Assembly (NCBI RefSeq): GCF_001685395.1
Contig: NZ_CP014167.1
Location: 2,299,501-2,363,500, forward strand
Source of the DNA: Paenibacillus yonginensis
GTDB lineage: Bacteria > Bacillota > Bacilli > Paenibacillales > Paenibacillaceae
Direction of reading: 5' to 3'
Length of the DNA stretch: 64,000 nt
In this document: one piece after another, positions 1 to 9,706 of the stretch
Numbering within the stretch: position 1 is the first letter of the stretch
Layout: every line of letters starts with the position of its first letter
Position numbers and translations under genes: made by a program
The notes under the pieces: generated by a model
What the model saw: the letters and a program-made list of their open reading frames with translations, nothing else
Told to the model about the DNA's origin: nothing
The model's database searches: none

Positions 1-280
1 CGTATTTGCGGCTCATCCAGCCCGCCAGTTCGACCAGATCCGGCGACAGCGGAGGCAGATGATCGAGCAGCTCCTGAATCGGCTTGATCCGCGCCGGGTC
101 CATATCCGACTGCTTCTCCAGACCCACTACGAATCCCTGAAGGGTCCGGCGTCCAAACGGCACGCCGACCCGGCTGCCGATTTCAATCCAGCCTGCCATA
201 TCCGGCGGAATCCGGTAATCAAACGGCCGGTCGGTATCACGGCTGGGTACATCGACAATCACTTTGGCGATCGTATACAT
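1..280 (-). CDS. priA: Primosomal protein N' (PriA helicase), N-terminal part only
   Basis: This is the start of the replication-restart helicase PriA, cut by the left edge of the window; only about 93 N-terminal residues are present. The visible part begins MYTIAKVIVDVP and carries the PriA 3'-DNA-binding domain hallmarks: a DRPFDYRIP segment near residue 18 and a GSRVGVPFGRR segment near residue 37. Helicase motifs lie outside the window. The ATG shares one base with the coaBC stop codon (TGATG), so translation is probably coupled. The order gmk-rpoZ-coaBC-priA is the standard Bacillales arrangement and supports the call. The protein reloads the replicative helicase at stalled forks. Confidence 0.93.
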   Translation of the reverse strand, partial: MYTIAKVIVDVPSRDTDRPFDYRIPPDMAGWIEIGSRVGVPFGRRTLQGFVVGLEKQSDMDPARIKPIQELLDHLPPLSPDLVELAGWMSRKY

Positions 281-1506
281 CAGCCCTGCGCTCCCGGAAG
301 ACGCTGCGCGGCCAATTCAAGAATCCGGCGGGCAGTCTGCTGTTTGGACATCAGCGGCAGCTTCTGCACCAGCCCGTTTGCATCATAAATATGAACAATA
401 TTTGTGTCGGTGCCGAATCCGGCTCCTTCAGACGTAACATCATTAGCTACGATCAGATCACAATTTTTGCGGCGGAGCTTATCCAAAGCATAATGTTCCA
501 AATCGTTGGTTTCAGCCGCAAAGCCGATCAGCAGCTGTCCGTTTTTTTTGCGCCCCAGCTGCTCAAGAATATCTACGTTTTTGACCAGTTCGAGCGTCAG
601 CGTGTCCCCGCTTTTTTTGATCTTGCGGTCCGCCTGGACAGCCGGCCGGTAATCGGCTACAGCTGCCGCTTTGATCACGATGTCGCTGCTGTCAAAATGA
701 CGCAGGACAGCGTCGTACATATTTTGTGCGGATTGAACGCGCTCCAGCTCGATGCCTTTTCCGGCAGGCGGCTGAACCTGCGTGCTTCCGGCGATCAGCA
801 CCACCTCGGCGCCGAGCTCGCGGGCGGCCTCCGCCAGGGCGAAGCCCATTTTTCCGGAAGAGTCATTGGTGATATAACGAACAGGGTCGATTCGCTCAAC
901 GGTCCCTCCTGCGGTGACGACCACCTTTTTCCCCGTTAACGGACCTGCTGCCCTTGCCTCTTCCCGAGCAAAAAACTGCTCCACAACCGCAACTATCTCT
1001 TCCGGCTCTTCCAGGCGGCCCTTGCCGACATATCCGCAGGCCAGCAGACCGCTGCCAGGCTCGACAAACAGGACCCCCTGCTGCACCAGCTCATTCATAT
1101 TGCGAACCACCGCGGGATGCTGATACATATGTACATTCATCGCGGGAGCCACCATAATCGGCGCTTCGGTAGCCAGCAAGGTTGTAGATAACATATCATC
1201 CGCCAGCCCGGCGGCCATTTTCCCGATCATATTTGCAGTTGCCGGAGCCACCAGCACCAAATCAGCCCAATCGGCCAGATCAATATGCGCGATCACCGAA
1301 GGATCTTTTTCATCAAACGTATCCGAGTACACCGGTGCTTTCGACAGAGCCAAAAAAGTAAGCTCACCAATAAATTTTTTGGCCGACTCCGTCATAATGA
1401 CCCGCACTTCGGCCCCCTGCTTGACAAGCTTGCTGCACAGGGAAGCGGCCTTAAAGGCCGCGATGCCCCCTGTAACGCCCAGCACGATTTTTTTGCCGTT
1501 CAACAT
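280..1506 (-). CDS. coaBC: Bifunctional phosphopantothenoylcysteine decarboxylase / phosphopantothenate-cysteine ligase
   Basis: CoaBC carries out two steps of coenzyme A synthesis: CTP-dependent joining of cysteine to 4'-phosphopantothenate, then FMN-dependent decarboxylation. The N-terminal flavoprotein domain shows GVTGGIAAFK at residues 10-19, the active-site His in AHIDLADWAD and the PAMN motif. The C-terminal ligase domain shows GGTVERIDPVR and GFAAET. I chose the internal ATG at 1506 (MLNGKKIV, 408 residues) because a GGGGGGA stretch sits just upstream and family members begin here; an in-frame ATG at 1527 would add seven residues. The gene overlaps priA by one base. A small hairpin at 1635-1652 separates it from rpoZ. 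Confidence 0.95.
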   Translation of the reverse strand: MLNGKKIVLGVTGGIAAFKAASLCSKLVKQGAEVRVIMTESAKKFIGELTFLALSKAPVYSDTFDEKDPSVIAHIDLADWADLVLVAPATANMIGKMAAGLADDMLSTTLLATEAPIMVAPAMNVHMYQHPAVVRNMNELVQQGVLFVEPGSGLLACGYVGKGRLEEPEEIVAVVEQFFAREEARAAGPLTGKKVVVTAGGTVERIDPVRYITNDSSGKMGFALAEAARELGAEVVLIAGSTQVQPPAGKGIELERVQSAQNMYDAVLRHFDSSDIVIKAAAVADYRPAVQADRKIKKSGDTLTLELVKNVDILEQLGRKKNGQLLIGFAAETNDLEHYALDKLRRKNCDLIVANDVTSEGAGFGTDTNIVHIYDANGLVQKLPLMSKQQTARRILELAAQRLPGAQG

Positions 1507-1634
1507 CCTTATTCCCCCCGCTTTCAAACTGCCTTTCCGGTACGCTTCAAGCCCCTACAGCAGGAAGAAACGCCGCACTCGGCTTAACCGGAGTTACCGC
1601 GTTTCCTTCTAGGGGATTTAACCTTTTAAAAAAA

Positions 1635-1652
1635 TAACAACCTTGCGGTTGT
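1635..1652 (-). terminator. Short intrinsic terminator or attenuator between rpoZ and coaBC
   Basis: Read on the minus strand, a 6-bp stem ACAACC/GGTTGT closes a GCAA tetraloop and is followed by TATTTTTTT. It lies in the 167-bp gap after rpoZ. It probably reduces or ends transcription from the remA-gmk-rpoZ side before coaBC-priA. Confidence 0.6.
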
Positions 1653-1673
1653 CATTATCAGCTACGCTGCAAA

Positions 1674-1907
1674 TTATTCCTTTTCGTTCCCATCTTCGTC
1701 CGAAAATTCCCGGCCGTCCCGTTTGATTTTGACAAAATCGCCGTAGATCTCTTCCAGGGCAACACCGACCTGCTTATGGGATTTAGGTCCTTTAAGCTCG
1801 GACTTTTCGCCTTCTCTAAGCTGTCTTGCTCTGCGGGATGCCGCAACAACCAGCGAATATTTGCTGTCAACTTTCTCGAGCATTTTATCAATAGATGGAT
1901 ACAGCAC
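1674..1907 (-). CDS. rpoZ: DNA-directed RNA polymerase omega subunit
   Basis: This 77-residue protein is the omega subunit, which helps assemble and stabilise RNA polymerase by binding the beta' subunit. It begins MLYPSIDKMLEKVDSKY and contains the conserved core VVAASRRARQLREG at about residues 20-33, followed by KSHKQVGVALEEI. Both are typical of Firmicute RpoZ, as is the length. It lies 38 bp downstream of gmk on the same strand, the usual Bacillales neighbour, and is followed by a small intrinsic terminator. The acidic C-terminal tail (FSDEDGNEKE) is variable in the family. Confidence 0.95.
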   Translation of the reverse strand: MLYPSIDKMLEKVDSKYSLVVAASRRARQLREGEKSELKGPKSHKQVGVALEEIYGDFVKIKRDGREFSDEDGNEKE

Positions 1908-1945
1908 TCTCTACACCTCTTCTTCGGGCAGCGCCTTCCGCCCTT

Positions 1946-2518
1946 TTATTTATGCACTCTACAATGTTCGGCGACAATGATGCTTTCTATTCGCTTGCAT
2001 GCCAAATCAATTTGATCGTTAACTACAGCATAATCATAATACTCAAGCAGACCCATTTCATCAACCGCCACTGACAAACGGTGATCGATCGTCGCCTGAT
2101 TCTCCGTTCCGCGGCCTACGATCCGATCTTTCAGCTCCTCCATGGATGGAGGAAGCAGGAACACAAATACGCCTTCCGGAAATTTCTCTTTCACTTTGAG
2201 CGCACCCTGCACTTCAATTTCAAGAATGATATCTTTGCCGCTGCCTATGGTCTGCTCCACGAAATCACGCGGAGTCCCATAATAGTTGTCCACATAACGG
2301 GCATGCTCCAGCAGCTGATCGTTGTCGATCATGGCTTGGAACTCCTCATGGGTCTTGAAGAAGTAGTTCACGCCGTGTTCTTCGCCCGCCCGCGGCTGAC
2401 GGGTAGTCGCCGAGACGGAGTATACGAGCTCAGGCATGCGCTGTCTCAATTCTTTGCATACGGTACCTTTCCCGACACCCGAAGGACCGGATAATACAAT
2501 CAATAAACCTTTAGACAT
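1946..2518 (-). CDS. gmk: Guanylate kinase
   Basis: Guanylate kinase phosphorylates GMP to GDP with ATP and also restrains (p)ppGpp metabolism in Firmicutes. The 190-residue protein starts [20 protein letters not shown], with the P-loop GPSGVGKGT at about residues 10-18. The GMP-binding segment [19 protein letters not shown] and the [15 protein letters not shown] segment follow. I placed the start at the ATG at 2518 because GGAGAG lies seven bases upstream; the longer in-frame reading to 2608 would overlap remA and adds sequence foreign to the family. It sits between remA and rpoZ, as in B. subtilis. Confidence 0.96.
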   Translation of the reverse strand: MSKGLLIVLSGPSGVGKGTVCKELRQRMPELVYSVSATTRQPRAGEEHGVNYFFKTHEEFQAMIDNDQLLEHARYVDNYYGTPRDFVEQTIGSGKDIILEIEVQGALKVKEKFPEGVFVFLLPPSMEELKDRIVGRGTENQATIDHRLSVAVDEMGLLEYYDYAVVNDQIDLACKRIESIIVAEHCRVHK

Positions 2519-2531
2519 TGTTCTCTCCATT

Positions 2532-2792
2532 TTACTCGTCATTGTCATCGTCTTTGGTAGATAAACGATGCGCCACCGTTTCCGGCTGAACAGCTGACAA
2601 AATGACATGGTCGCTGTCCGTAATAATTACCGCCCGCGTTCTCCGGCCATATGTAGCATCAATCAGCATATGCCGGTCTCTCGCCTCCTGAATAATCCGT
2701 TTAATCGGCGCGGATTCAGGACTTACGATGGAAATGATACGATTGGCTGACACAATATTGCCGAAGCCAATATTAATAAGTTTGATTGCCAT
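2532..2792 (-). CDS. remA: RemA-type extracellular matrix regulator (DUF370)
   Basis: This is an 86-residue RemA/YlzA protein, a DNA-binding activator of biofilm matrix and osmoprotection genes in B. subtilis. The N-terminus [14 protein letters not shown] and the segments [17 protein letters not shown] and [22 protein letters not shown] are nearly invariant in the family. The location between yicC and gmk is also conserved across Bacillales. The C-terminal acidic tail after residue 77 is lineage-specific. It ends 13 bp before the gmk start, so the two are probably co-transcribed. Confidence 0.95.
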   Translation of the reverse strand: MAIKLINIGFGNIVSANRIISIVSPESAPIKRIIQEARDRHMLIDATYGRRTRAVIITDSDHVILSAVQPETVAHRLSTKDDDNDE

Positions 2793-2834
2793 GTACAGGT
2801 TGTTCCCCCTAATTTAGTGCCGTGAGCCTCAGAG

Positions 2835-3734
2835 CTACTCCAGATTCGCCGCTTGTTCGCGGATCTTCTCAAGTTCGGCTTTCATCTCAACGACAAGGTT
2901 AACGATTGCGAGATGATTGGCTTTGGAACCAATCGTATTCACTTCCCGGTTCATTTCCTGGATCAGGAAATCAAGCTTTCTTCCGGCAGGCTCGCTCCCG
3001 GACAGCAGTCCCTGGCATTGGGCCAAATGACTGCTCAGCCTTGTCAGTTCTTCGTCAATGTTGGATTTATCGGCAAACACCGCTACCTCCATGTTAAACC
3101 TCTGCTCGTCGAAAGAGCCGTCCAGCAGCTCGGCAAGCCGGTTTCTAAGCCGGACGCGGTATTCCTCCACCACATGGGGAGCAAGCTTGACCAACTCGGC
3201 ATGCAAAGCCCCCAGATGTCCGAACCGCTGCAATAAATCCTCCGCCAGATGATTCCCTTCTTTAAGGCGCATAGCGGAAAGCCCATCCAGCGCTTGTCCA
3301 AGCACCTGACGAAGAACGGCTTCCCATTCCTCCTGACTGCCGGCATCATGAGCTTCGGCCTGTTCGGCCGGCATCATAACGCCTGGCATCGTCAAAAGCT
3401 GGGCAGCCGTCGGCATGCCCTCTAATCCGAAGGCTTCCATTAATTCTTTCGCGGATTGTACAAAATCCCGGGCCGCAGAAAGATTGAGCTTCTGAGCTCC
3501 AGAGCCCTCATCTTCCCTTTCCTTGCTAATAAAAACATCAATTCGTCCCCGTTTGACCCGGCTCTGCACCAGCCGCCGCAATCCGTCTTCATAACAGGTC
3601 CACTCTCTCGGCATGCGGAATACAATTTCACAGTACCGGTGGTTGACAGATTTGACTTCACATTGGATCACATAACCGCCAAAACGCAGAACGGATTGAC
3701 CGAATCCGGTCATACTAAATGACATCGGCATCAC
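2835..3734 (-). CDS. yloC: YicC/YloC family endoribonuclease
   Basis: This 299-residue protein belongs to the YicC family. E. coli YicC is an RNA-cleaving enzyme and the B. subtilis member is YloC. The signature SMTGFGQ lies at residues 7-13, followed by EVKSVNHRY around residue 27 and EVNTIGSKANH near residue 275, the two most conserved blocks. The first ATG (3734) and the ATG of MSFSMTGF (3725) are both possible; neither has a strong Shine-Dalgarno sequence. It is 26 bp downstream of yitJ and 42 bp upstream of remA, so it is probably in the yitJ-yicC-remA-gmk-rpoZ transcript. Confidence 0.92.
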   Translation of the reverse strand: MMPMSFSMTGFGQSVLRFGGYVIQCEVKSVNHRYCEIVFRMPREWTCYEDGLRRLVQSRVKRGRIDVFISKEREDEGSGAQKLNLSAARDFVQSAKELMEAFGLEGMPTAAQLLTMPGVMMPAEQAEAHDAGSQEEWEAVLRQVLGQALDGLSAMRLKEGNHLAEDLLQRFGHLGALHAELVKLAPHVVEEYRVRLRNRLAELLDGSFDEQRFNMEVAVFADKSNIDEELTRLSSHLAQCQGLLSGSEPAGRKLDFLIQEMNREVNTIGSKANHLAIVNLVVEMKAELEKIREQAANLE

Positions 3735-3760
3735 ATCCGTTACACTATTGTAATTGAAAA

Positions 3761-5659
3761 TTAAGAGTGAAACAAGTAGGAGGCGCGCTCTTTCGACTTC
3801 TCCTGCACATATTTCGCCAGAGCCACGCTCATTTCGTAGAATAAAAACGGCGTCATCAAATAGATTCCGTTAAAATGCTCCATGGCCGCGTCCAGCAGCT
3901 CTTTGGCAATTTCTACACCCTCCAGCCTGCCTGCTTCCCCGGAAAGTCCGCTCATCCGCGCCCGGATCGATTCAGGCAGCTCGATGCCCGGCACCTCGTT
4001 GTGCAGATACTCCGCATTTTTCCCGCTGGCCAGCGGCATGATCCCAATAAAGATCGGGATATCGAGATGCGCGGTCGCTTCCTTGATTCTTACGATCAGC
4101 TCGGGATCATAAACCGGCTGCGTCATGACGTAATCGGCGCCCGAAGCCATCTTCTTCTCCAGCCGCTGAACGGCCTTGTCCAGATGCTTGACGTTCGGGT
4201 TGAAAGCCGCTCCGACAACAAACTTAGCTTTATGCTTCAGAGGTTTGCCCGAAAAAGCGATCCCCTCGTTAAGCTGCTTGATCATCTTGATGATCTGGAA
4301 CGAGGTCAGGTCATAAACCGAACTAGCGTCCGGCAGATCGCCGAACCGCGAAGGATCGCCCGTAACGGCGAGTACATGGTTGATTCCCAAAGCGTCAAAC
4401 CCCATCATATGCGACTGGGTGCCGATCAGATTGCGGTCGCGGCAGGCGATATGCGCCAGCGTGCGCAGTCCGATCCGCTCCTGCACCAAATGGCCCAGCG
4501 CCATGTTGCTCATCCGCGCCACGGCGAGGGAATTGTCGGCCATCGTGACGGCGTCCACGCCGGCTTCCTTCAAAGCCGCCGCCCCCTCCATAAATTTGGT
4601 GATGTCCAGATCCCGCGGAGGATCAAGCTCAACAATCAGGGTAGGACGCTGTTTGACAAGATCCACAAGCGTCGGAGCCTCAGTCCCCTCCGTTCCCCCG
4701 GCTGACGGCTCTCCTGCTTTGCCGTTAAGCTGACGGATAACGGAAACGGTTTCACGCGGCAGCTTCGGCGCAGCCGCAAGCGGCTGCGGGACGTAATCCG
4801 CCAGCGCCTTGGCCATCTCGGCTATATGCTCCGGTGTGGTTCCGCAGCAGCCGCCAAGCAGCCGCACCCCCACCGCCGCAAAATCCTTCGCCCGTTCGCC
4901 GAAATAAGCAGGCGTCGCACGGTATACATATTTCCCATCCACAAAGCTGGCCAAACCTGCGTTCGGATAAACGGACAAAGGAATCTCAAGCGGGACAGGC
5001 AACTGCTGCTGAATAACGCTCATGATGCCCTGTGGACCGGAATGACAGTTGAAGCCGACTACGTCCACGCCTTCCTGCTTCAGAATGCTGAACGCGTCTG
5101 TAATCGCGTAACCGTCCAGCGTCCGTCCTACCTGATCGACGGCAAACTGCGAAATGATCGGAACATTTGCGCGTTCCCTGATGCACTTAACCGCAATCTC
5201 CATTTCCTCGAGATCAAAAAAGGTCTCCAGCAAAATGCCGTCCACGCCTTCCTCCAGCAGCGCGTCAATTTGCTGGCCGAAATACAGGCCGAGCTCCCGC
5301 GCCGAAACGTTGATCCGGCGCCCGCTGCGGATCGAGCCTACCGCCCCGATGACATAAGCCGAAGTACCCGCAGCTGCTTCCCTGGCGATCCGCACGCCTG
5401 CCCGGTTGATTTCAGCCGTCTTGGACTCCAGTCCGAATTTGGACAATTTATAAGCATTCGCTGAAAACGTATTGGTTTCAATGACGCTTGCTCCTGCCTG
5501 AATATATTGGGTATGCACCTCGCGGATGGCTTCCGGGGAAACCAGGTTCAATTCATCATAGGATATGCCGACGGGATGGCCTAATTGAGACAAATAGGTT
5601 CCCATAGCCCCGTCGCCAATCAAGATTTTGCTCTCAAGTGCCTTGCGCAGATCCGTCAT
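3761..5659 (-). CDS. yitJ: Bifunctional homocysteine S-methyltransferase / 5,10-methylenetetrahydrofolate reductase (YitJ type)
   Basis: This 632-residue fusion couples methionine synthesis to one-carbon metabolism. The N-terminal half is a zinc-dependent homocysteine S-methyltransferase: DGAMGTYL near residue 17, a zinc-ligand Cys in VGFNCHSG near residue 205, and the GGCCGTTPEHI pair of Cys ligands near residue 270. After a short Gly/Ser/Glu-rich linker (about 310-330), the C-terminal half is the FAD-dependent MTHF reductase barrel, with VVGAAFNPN and DYVMTQPVYDPE. The same fusion is known as YitJ in Bacillus. Start and stop fit the family length. Only about 90 bp separate it from the dapF terminator, with no S-box riboswitch visible. 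Confidence 0.94.
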   Translation of the reverse strand: MTDLRKALESKILIGDGAMGTYLSQLGHPVGISYDELNLVSPEAIREVHTQYIQAGASVIETNTFSANAYKLSKFGLESKTAEINRAGVRIAREAAAGTSAYVIGAVGSIRSGRRINVSARELGLYFGQQIDALLEEGVDGILLETFFDLEEMEIAVKCIRERANVPIISQFAVDQVGRTLDGYAITDAFSILKQEGVDVVGFNCHSGPQGIMSVIQQQLPVPLEIPLSVYPNAGLASFVDGKYVYRATPAYFGERAKDFAAVGVRLLGGCCGTTPEHIAEMAKALADYVPQPLAAAPKLPRETVSVIRQLNGKAGEPSAGGTEGTEAPTLVDLVKQRPTLIVELDPPRDLDITKFMEGAAALKEAGVDAVTMADNSLAVARMSNMALGHLVQERIGLRTLAHIACRDRNLIGTQSHMMGFDALGINHVLAVTGDPSRFGDLPDASSVYDLTSFQIIKMIKQLNEGIAFSGKPLKHKAKFVVGAAFNPNVKHLDKAVQRLEKKMASGADYVMTQPVYDPELIVRIKEATAHLDIPIFIGIMPLASGKNAEYLHNEVPGIELPESIRARMSGLSGEAGRLEGVEIAKELLDAAMEHFNGIYLMTPFLFYEMSVALAKYVQEKSKERASYLFHS

Positions 5660-5695
5660 AAACTCCCCTCTTTCTTCCGGGCTGAAATTTTATTT

Positions 5696-5710
5696 AATGT
5701 ACCATACATT
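5696..5710. promoter_or_regulatory. Inverted repeat upstream of yitJ, possible operator
   Basis: AATGTA-CCA-TACATT is a perfect 6-bp inverted repeat with a 3-bp centre. It lies 37 bp upstream of the yitJ start, in the only region that can hold its promoter. It is A/T-rich and AATAAAAT lies beside it. An operator role is inference. Confidence 0.3.
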
Positions 5711-5741
5711 TCATAGAAAAATAAGAGATTCTTTCAGCTCT

Positions 5742-5786
5742 AAACAAAAACGTTCGGCAAGCAGGTTTCCCTGTCCGCCGAACGTT
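5742..5786 (-). terminator. Intrinsic terminator of dapF
   Basis: On the minus strand a 10-bp perfect stem AACGTTCGGC/GCCGAACGTT is followed by TTTTTGTTT. It lies 16 bp after the dapF stop and isolates dapF from yitJ. Confidence 0.85.
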
Positions 5787-5801
5787 CAGTTAAAATGCCT
5801 C

Positions 5802-6638
5802 TTAAACAGCCAGCTCGCCCCGGTAAACGGTCTCCGCCGGTCCTGTCATATAAACGTGATTATCCTCCGCGTTCCATTCGATGAACAGGTCGCCTCCGGC
5901 AAGGCCGACCCAGGCGCTGCGCCCTGTCAGCCCGTTCAGCACGGATGAAACCAGCGTCGCGCAGGCGCCGGTGCCACAGGCGAGAGTCGGGCCGGCGCCG
6001 CGTTCCCAGACGCGCATTTCGATGCGCTCCGGACCGGTAACGGTCGCGAATTCTACATTGGTTCTCCGCGGGAACAGCGGATGCTTCTCCAGCTTCGGCC
6101 CCCAGGTATGAACATCGTACATGGGAGCATCCTCCACATAAATCACCGCATGGGGATTTCCCATAGAGACGCCTGTGAACCGGAAGGTTTCGCCCTCTAC
6201 CTCTACAGGACGGTCAATGATTTCGCTGCCGTCAAGCGTCGTCGGAATCAGCCGTCCCTCCAGAATCGGAGCACCCATATCCACTCTGACCGTCTTCACC
6301 TTGCCGTTCTCCACGGCGAGTGTTACCGGCTGCACGCCGGCTCCCAGCGTTTCTATCGTAATGTCCGTACGGTTTATATGCCCGTTATCATAAACGTATT
6401 TGGCCGCGCAGCGAATCGCATTGCCGCATTGCTCCGCTTCGGTGCCGTCCGAGTTGATGATGACCATCCGGAAATCCGCCGTTTCGGACGGAAGAATGAA
6501 CACCAGGCCATCAGCTCCGACCCCAAAATGCCTGTCGCAATATCGAACGGCCAGCTCGGCGGCCTGCCCCAGAAGCTGCTTCATCCCGTAAAAGACGAGA
6601 AAATCGTTGCCAAGTCCGTGCATTTTCGTAAATTCCAT
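5802..6638 (-). CDS. dapF: Diaminopimelate epimerase
   Basis: DapF converts LL- to meso-diaminopimelate for lysine and peptidoglycan synthesis. The 278-residue protein opens with MEFTKMHGLGNDFLVF, the typical N-terminal signature. It carries both catalytic cysteines, one in QCGNAIRCAAKY (about residue 71) and one in LACGTGACATL (about residue 220). Length and motif order are normal. It has its own terminator at the 3' end and an 83-bp gap upstream, so it is probably monocistronic. There is no lysine riboswitch in the short upstream gap. Confidence 0.96.
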   Translation of the reverse strand: MEFTKMHGLGNDFLVFYGMKQLLGQAAELAVRYCDRHFGVGADGLVFILPSETADFRMVIINSDGTEAEQCGNAIRCAAKYVYDNGHINRTDITIETLGAGVQPVTLAVENGKVKTVRVDMGAPILEGRLIPTTLDGSEIIDRPVEVEGETFRFTGVSMGNPHAVIYVEDAPMYDVHTWGPKLEKHPLFPRRTNVEFATVTGPERIEMRVWERGAGPTLACGTGACATLVSSVLNGLTGRSAWVGLAGGDLFIEWNAEDNHVYMTGPAETVYRGELAV

Positions 6639-6721
6639 CCGCTTACACTCCTCAAAGCATGTACTGTTACCTTCATTGTAACGAATAGTGTATGCTTTGC
6701 AAACCCGGATGGCTATTCACT

Positions 6722-9523
6722 TTATGCACGAATATTTGTACTATTCACCGCAGCAGGACGGCCGTTTGTTCCCGCAGGGCGGCGGCGGTTGCCGGACCAG
6801 ACGCTGCCAGCGCCCATCAGGAAGGTCGGGATGCCTGCCGCTACTAAGGAAATGGCCCATTCGCGGAAGCCGAGCGGAACCGTCTTGAAGATCGGTTGCA
6901 GCGGTTCGATGTACATCACAGCCAGCGTCATAAGAACCGAAGACAAGACGGCAAACACCAGAAACTTGTTCTGCAGCATATTGCGGTGAAAGATCGAACG
7001 CGAGCTGCGGCAGTCAAACACATGGATAAGCTGAGCCATTACCAGCGTAACAAAAGCAACGGACTGAGCCTTCATCAGCTGTCCCGGGTCATCCGGCGAA
7101 ATTTGCAGCGTCAGCCAGAAGGCGCCCAGTGTACAAACGCCGATCAAAATGCCCCGGCTCATGATTTTCCAGCCTAACCGGCGGGCAAAAATATTTTCCT
7201 TGGCGCCGCGCGGCTTATGCTCCATCAGATCCTTCTCCGGCTGATCGACGCCAAGCGCCATAGCCGGCAGGCCATCGGTTACCAGATTGACCCACAGAAT
7301 CTGAATCGGCAGCAGCGGCAGCGGCAGACCGGCCAGCATGGCAAAAAACATCGTCAAAATTTCGCCGACATTGGAGGCCAGCAGATAACGGATAAATTTG
7401 CGGATATTTTCATAAATATTTCGGCCCTCTTCGATGGCGGACACGATGGTCGAGAAATTGTCGTCGCTCAGGATCAGCGAAGAGGCTTCTTTGGAGACGT
7501 CCGTGCCGGTGATGCCCATCGCAATGCCGATGTCAGCCGCCTTGATCGCGGGAGCGTCATTGACGCCATCGCCGGTCATGGCCACCACATGCCCTCTGCG
7601 CTGCAAAGACTTGACAATCCGCAGCTTATGTTCGGGCGATACCCGGGAATAGACAAAAACTTCGTCGCTGACCTTATCCAGCTCATCGTCGCTTAAAGAA
7701 GCAAGCTGCTGGCCGCTCATTACCCTGCCGCCCCGCGGGATAATGCCCAGATCATGGGCGATGGCTTCCGCTGTAAGGCCGTGGTCGCCCGTAATCATGA
7801 CCGTTTTGATGCCGGCCTTGCGGCATACGGCAATCGCGTCGCGCGCTTCGCGGCGCGGCGGATCAATCATGCCGGTCAGCCCTGCAAAGATCAGCTGGGA
7901 CTCGGCGGAATCCTCATCTTTAACCTGGTCATGCGGCCGCACCTCGCGATAAGCCAGACCCAGGACGCGCAGCGCTCCCCGCGCCATCGATTCATTGGCA
8001 GCGCCAACCTTCTGGCGCAGCGTGCCGGTCAGCGGGACAACCTTGCCGTCCCACAAAATATGGGAGCAGCGGTCCAGCAGCATATCCGGTGCGCCTTTAA
8101 CGAACAGCAAACGTCCACCTTGATGAGAGACAAGAACCGACATCCGTTTGCGTTTGGCGTCAAACGGAAACTCTGTTTCTTTGGTATACAAAGCAGACAG
8201 CGTGGCGGGCGAATGATCCATTTTCGATGCGAGAGCGACCAGCGCGCCTTCTGTCGGATCCCCCTTCAGCACCCATCTGGAGTCCTTCTGTTCGTTCCCC
8301 GAACGTTTGCGGTTTGGCGTTTCTTCCTCGGTTGTTTCGACGATCTCGGCGTTGCTGCACAATGCGCTAATCTGCAGGATGCGCCGCAGTCCCTGCTCCT
8401 TGCGCAAATCAACCGGCCGGCCGCCGTCCCAAATATCGCCGCGAGGCTCGTAGCCTTCGCCTGTGACTTTAAATTCCCGGCCTTCGGCCCAAACTTTGGT
8501 CACCGTCATTTTATTCTGGGTCAGCGTCCCCGTCTTGTCCGAGCAAATAACGGACGCGCAGCCCAAGGTTTCAACGGACGGCAGCTTGCGCACAATCGCC
8601 TTGCGTTTGATCATCCGCTGAACGCCCAGCGCCAGCGCAATGGTAACAATCGCCGGAAGGCCTTCCGGAATGGCGGCCACAGCCAGGCTGACACCGGCGA
8701 AGAACATATTGCCCGGAGGCTGTCCATGCAAAATGCCGGCCAAAACGACAACCACCGTCAAAGCCAGCGCCACAACGATCAGAATTTTGCCTAACTGCTC
8801 AAGTCTGCGCTGCAGCGGCGTCTCCTGACTTTCCGTATTTTGAATCAGGTCGGCGATTTTGCCCATTTCCGTATCCATGCCGGTGCGGATGACAATCCCC
8901 TTGCCGCTGCCGCGGGTAACCATGGTGCCCATGAAGCCGATATTCTTCTGGTCGCCCAGCGGCACATCCTCCTCCGGAATAGCTTGAGCAAATTTTCCCA
9001 CCGGATGGGATTCACCCGTCAAAGCGGATTCCTCTACATCGCAGCCGGTCGTCTCCAGCCAGCGGATATCGGCCGGGATCCGGTCCCCGCTCTCCAGCAG
9101 CACAATGTCACCCGGAACGATCTCCTTTGCGGGAATGACGATTTCCTTGCCCCCGCGCAGCACCTTCGCGCTGGGAGCCGACAGCTGCTTAAGCGCCCGC
9201 AGCGACCGTTCCGCCCGGAATTCCTGAATAAAACCCAGAAATCCGTTCAGCACGATAATCGCCACGATCGTAATGGCATCCAGATATTCGCCGAGCAGGC
9301 CCGAGATGAGCGTGGCACCCATCAGCACCAGCATCATAAAGTCTTTAAATTGATTCAAAAACAGCAGCAGCGGCGATACCCTCTTGGCTTCCTGCAGCTC
9401 GTTCCAGCCAGCCGTCTCCCGCCACTTGTCCGCCTCTTCGGAGGACAGCCCTTGATCCCGCTTCACCTGAAACCATTCCAGCAGCTCTTTCGGTTCAAGG
9501 CGGTGCCAACTATTTTGTTCCAT
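6722..9523 (-). CDS. yloB: P2A-type calcium-transporting ATPase
   Basis: This 933-residue P-type ATPase is the SERCA-like Ca2+ pump (YloB in B. subtilis). In order it shows a cytoplasmic N-terminus, paired membrane helices around residue 60-105, the actuator motif TGES, the M4 motif AAIPEGLPA, the phosphorylation site DKTGTLTQ, the hinge [10 protein letters not shown], and NLVTDGLPA in M6 with the Asn, Thr and Asp used for calcium. The acidic and polar ligands in M4 and M6 favour Ca2+ rather than Mn2+ or Na+. The C-terminal about 20 residues are Pro/Arg-rich and atypical. In B. subtilis yloA-yloB-yloC are adjacent; here rqcH (yloA) is divergent. Confidence 0.93.
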   Translation of the reverse strand: MEQNSWHRLEPKELLEWFQVKRDQGLSSEEADKWRETAGWNELQEAKRVSPLLLFLNQFKDFMMLVLMGATLISGLLGEYLDAITIVAIIVLNGFLGFIQEFRAERSLRALKQLSAPSAKVLRGGKEIVIPAKEIVPGDIVLLESGDRIPADIRWLETTGCDVEESALTGESHPVGKFAQAIPEEDVPLGDQKNIGFMGTMVTRGSGKGIVIRTGMDTEMGKIADLIQNTESQETPLQRRLEQLGKILIVVALALTVVVVLAGILHGQPPGNMFFAGVSLAVAAIPEGLPAIVTIALALGVQRMIKRKAIVRKLPSVETLGCASVICSDKTGTLTQNKMTVTKVWAEGREFKVTGEGYEPRGDIWDGGRPVDLRKEQGLRRILQISALCSNAEIVETTEEETPNRKRSGNEQKDSRWVLKGDPTEGALVALASKMDHSPATLSALYTKETEFPFDAKRKRMSVLVSHQGGRLLFVKGAPDMLLDRCSHILWDGKVVPLTGTLRQKVGAANESMARGALRVLGLAYREVRPHDQVKDEDSAESQLIFAGLTGMIDPPRREARDAIAVCRKAGIKTVMITGDHGLTAEAIAHDLGIIPRGGRVMSGQQLASLSDDELDKVSDEVFVYSRVSPEHKLRIVKSLQRRGHVVAMTGDGVNDAPAIKAADIGIAMGITGTDVSKEASSLILSDDNFSTIVSAIEEGRNIYENIRKFIRYLLASNVGEILTMFFAMLAGLPLPLLPIQILWVNLVTDGLPAMALGVDQPEKDLMEHKPRGAKENIFARRLGWKIMSRGILIGVCTLGAFWLTLQISPDDPGQLMKAQSVAFVTLVMAQLIHVFDCRSSRSIFHRNMLQNKFLVFAVLSSVLMTLAVMYIEPLQPIFKTVPLGFREWAISLVAAGIPTFLMGAGSVWSGNRRRPAGTNGRPAAVNSTNIRA

Positions 9524-9706
9524 GCTCCTTCTTCCCTCCCGTAATTTCTGCGTTCTTGACCGCGTGAAGGCTTTTCCACCTAGGGTAAATGTATTCAGGC
9601 CCGTCCCGAAATATCACAGGCACTTAAGTTTTTGCTCCAAGTATGGCATCATAGGGGAAGAAGACATTAGGAAGACAATACATGGATACTAGGAGAATCA
9701 TTAACT

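Noticed and set aside
391-939. Plus-strand 182-residue open frame inside coaBC
   Set aside because: It is an antisense frame of coaBC with no ribosome binding site and no recognisable family.
7754-8794. Plus-strand 346-residue frame opposite the Ca2+ ATPase
   Set aside because: It overlaps the P-type ATPase catalytic region and shows no family match.
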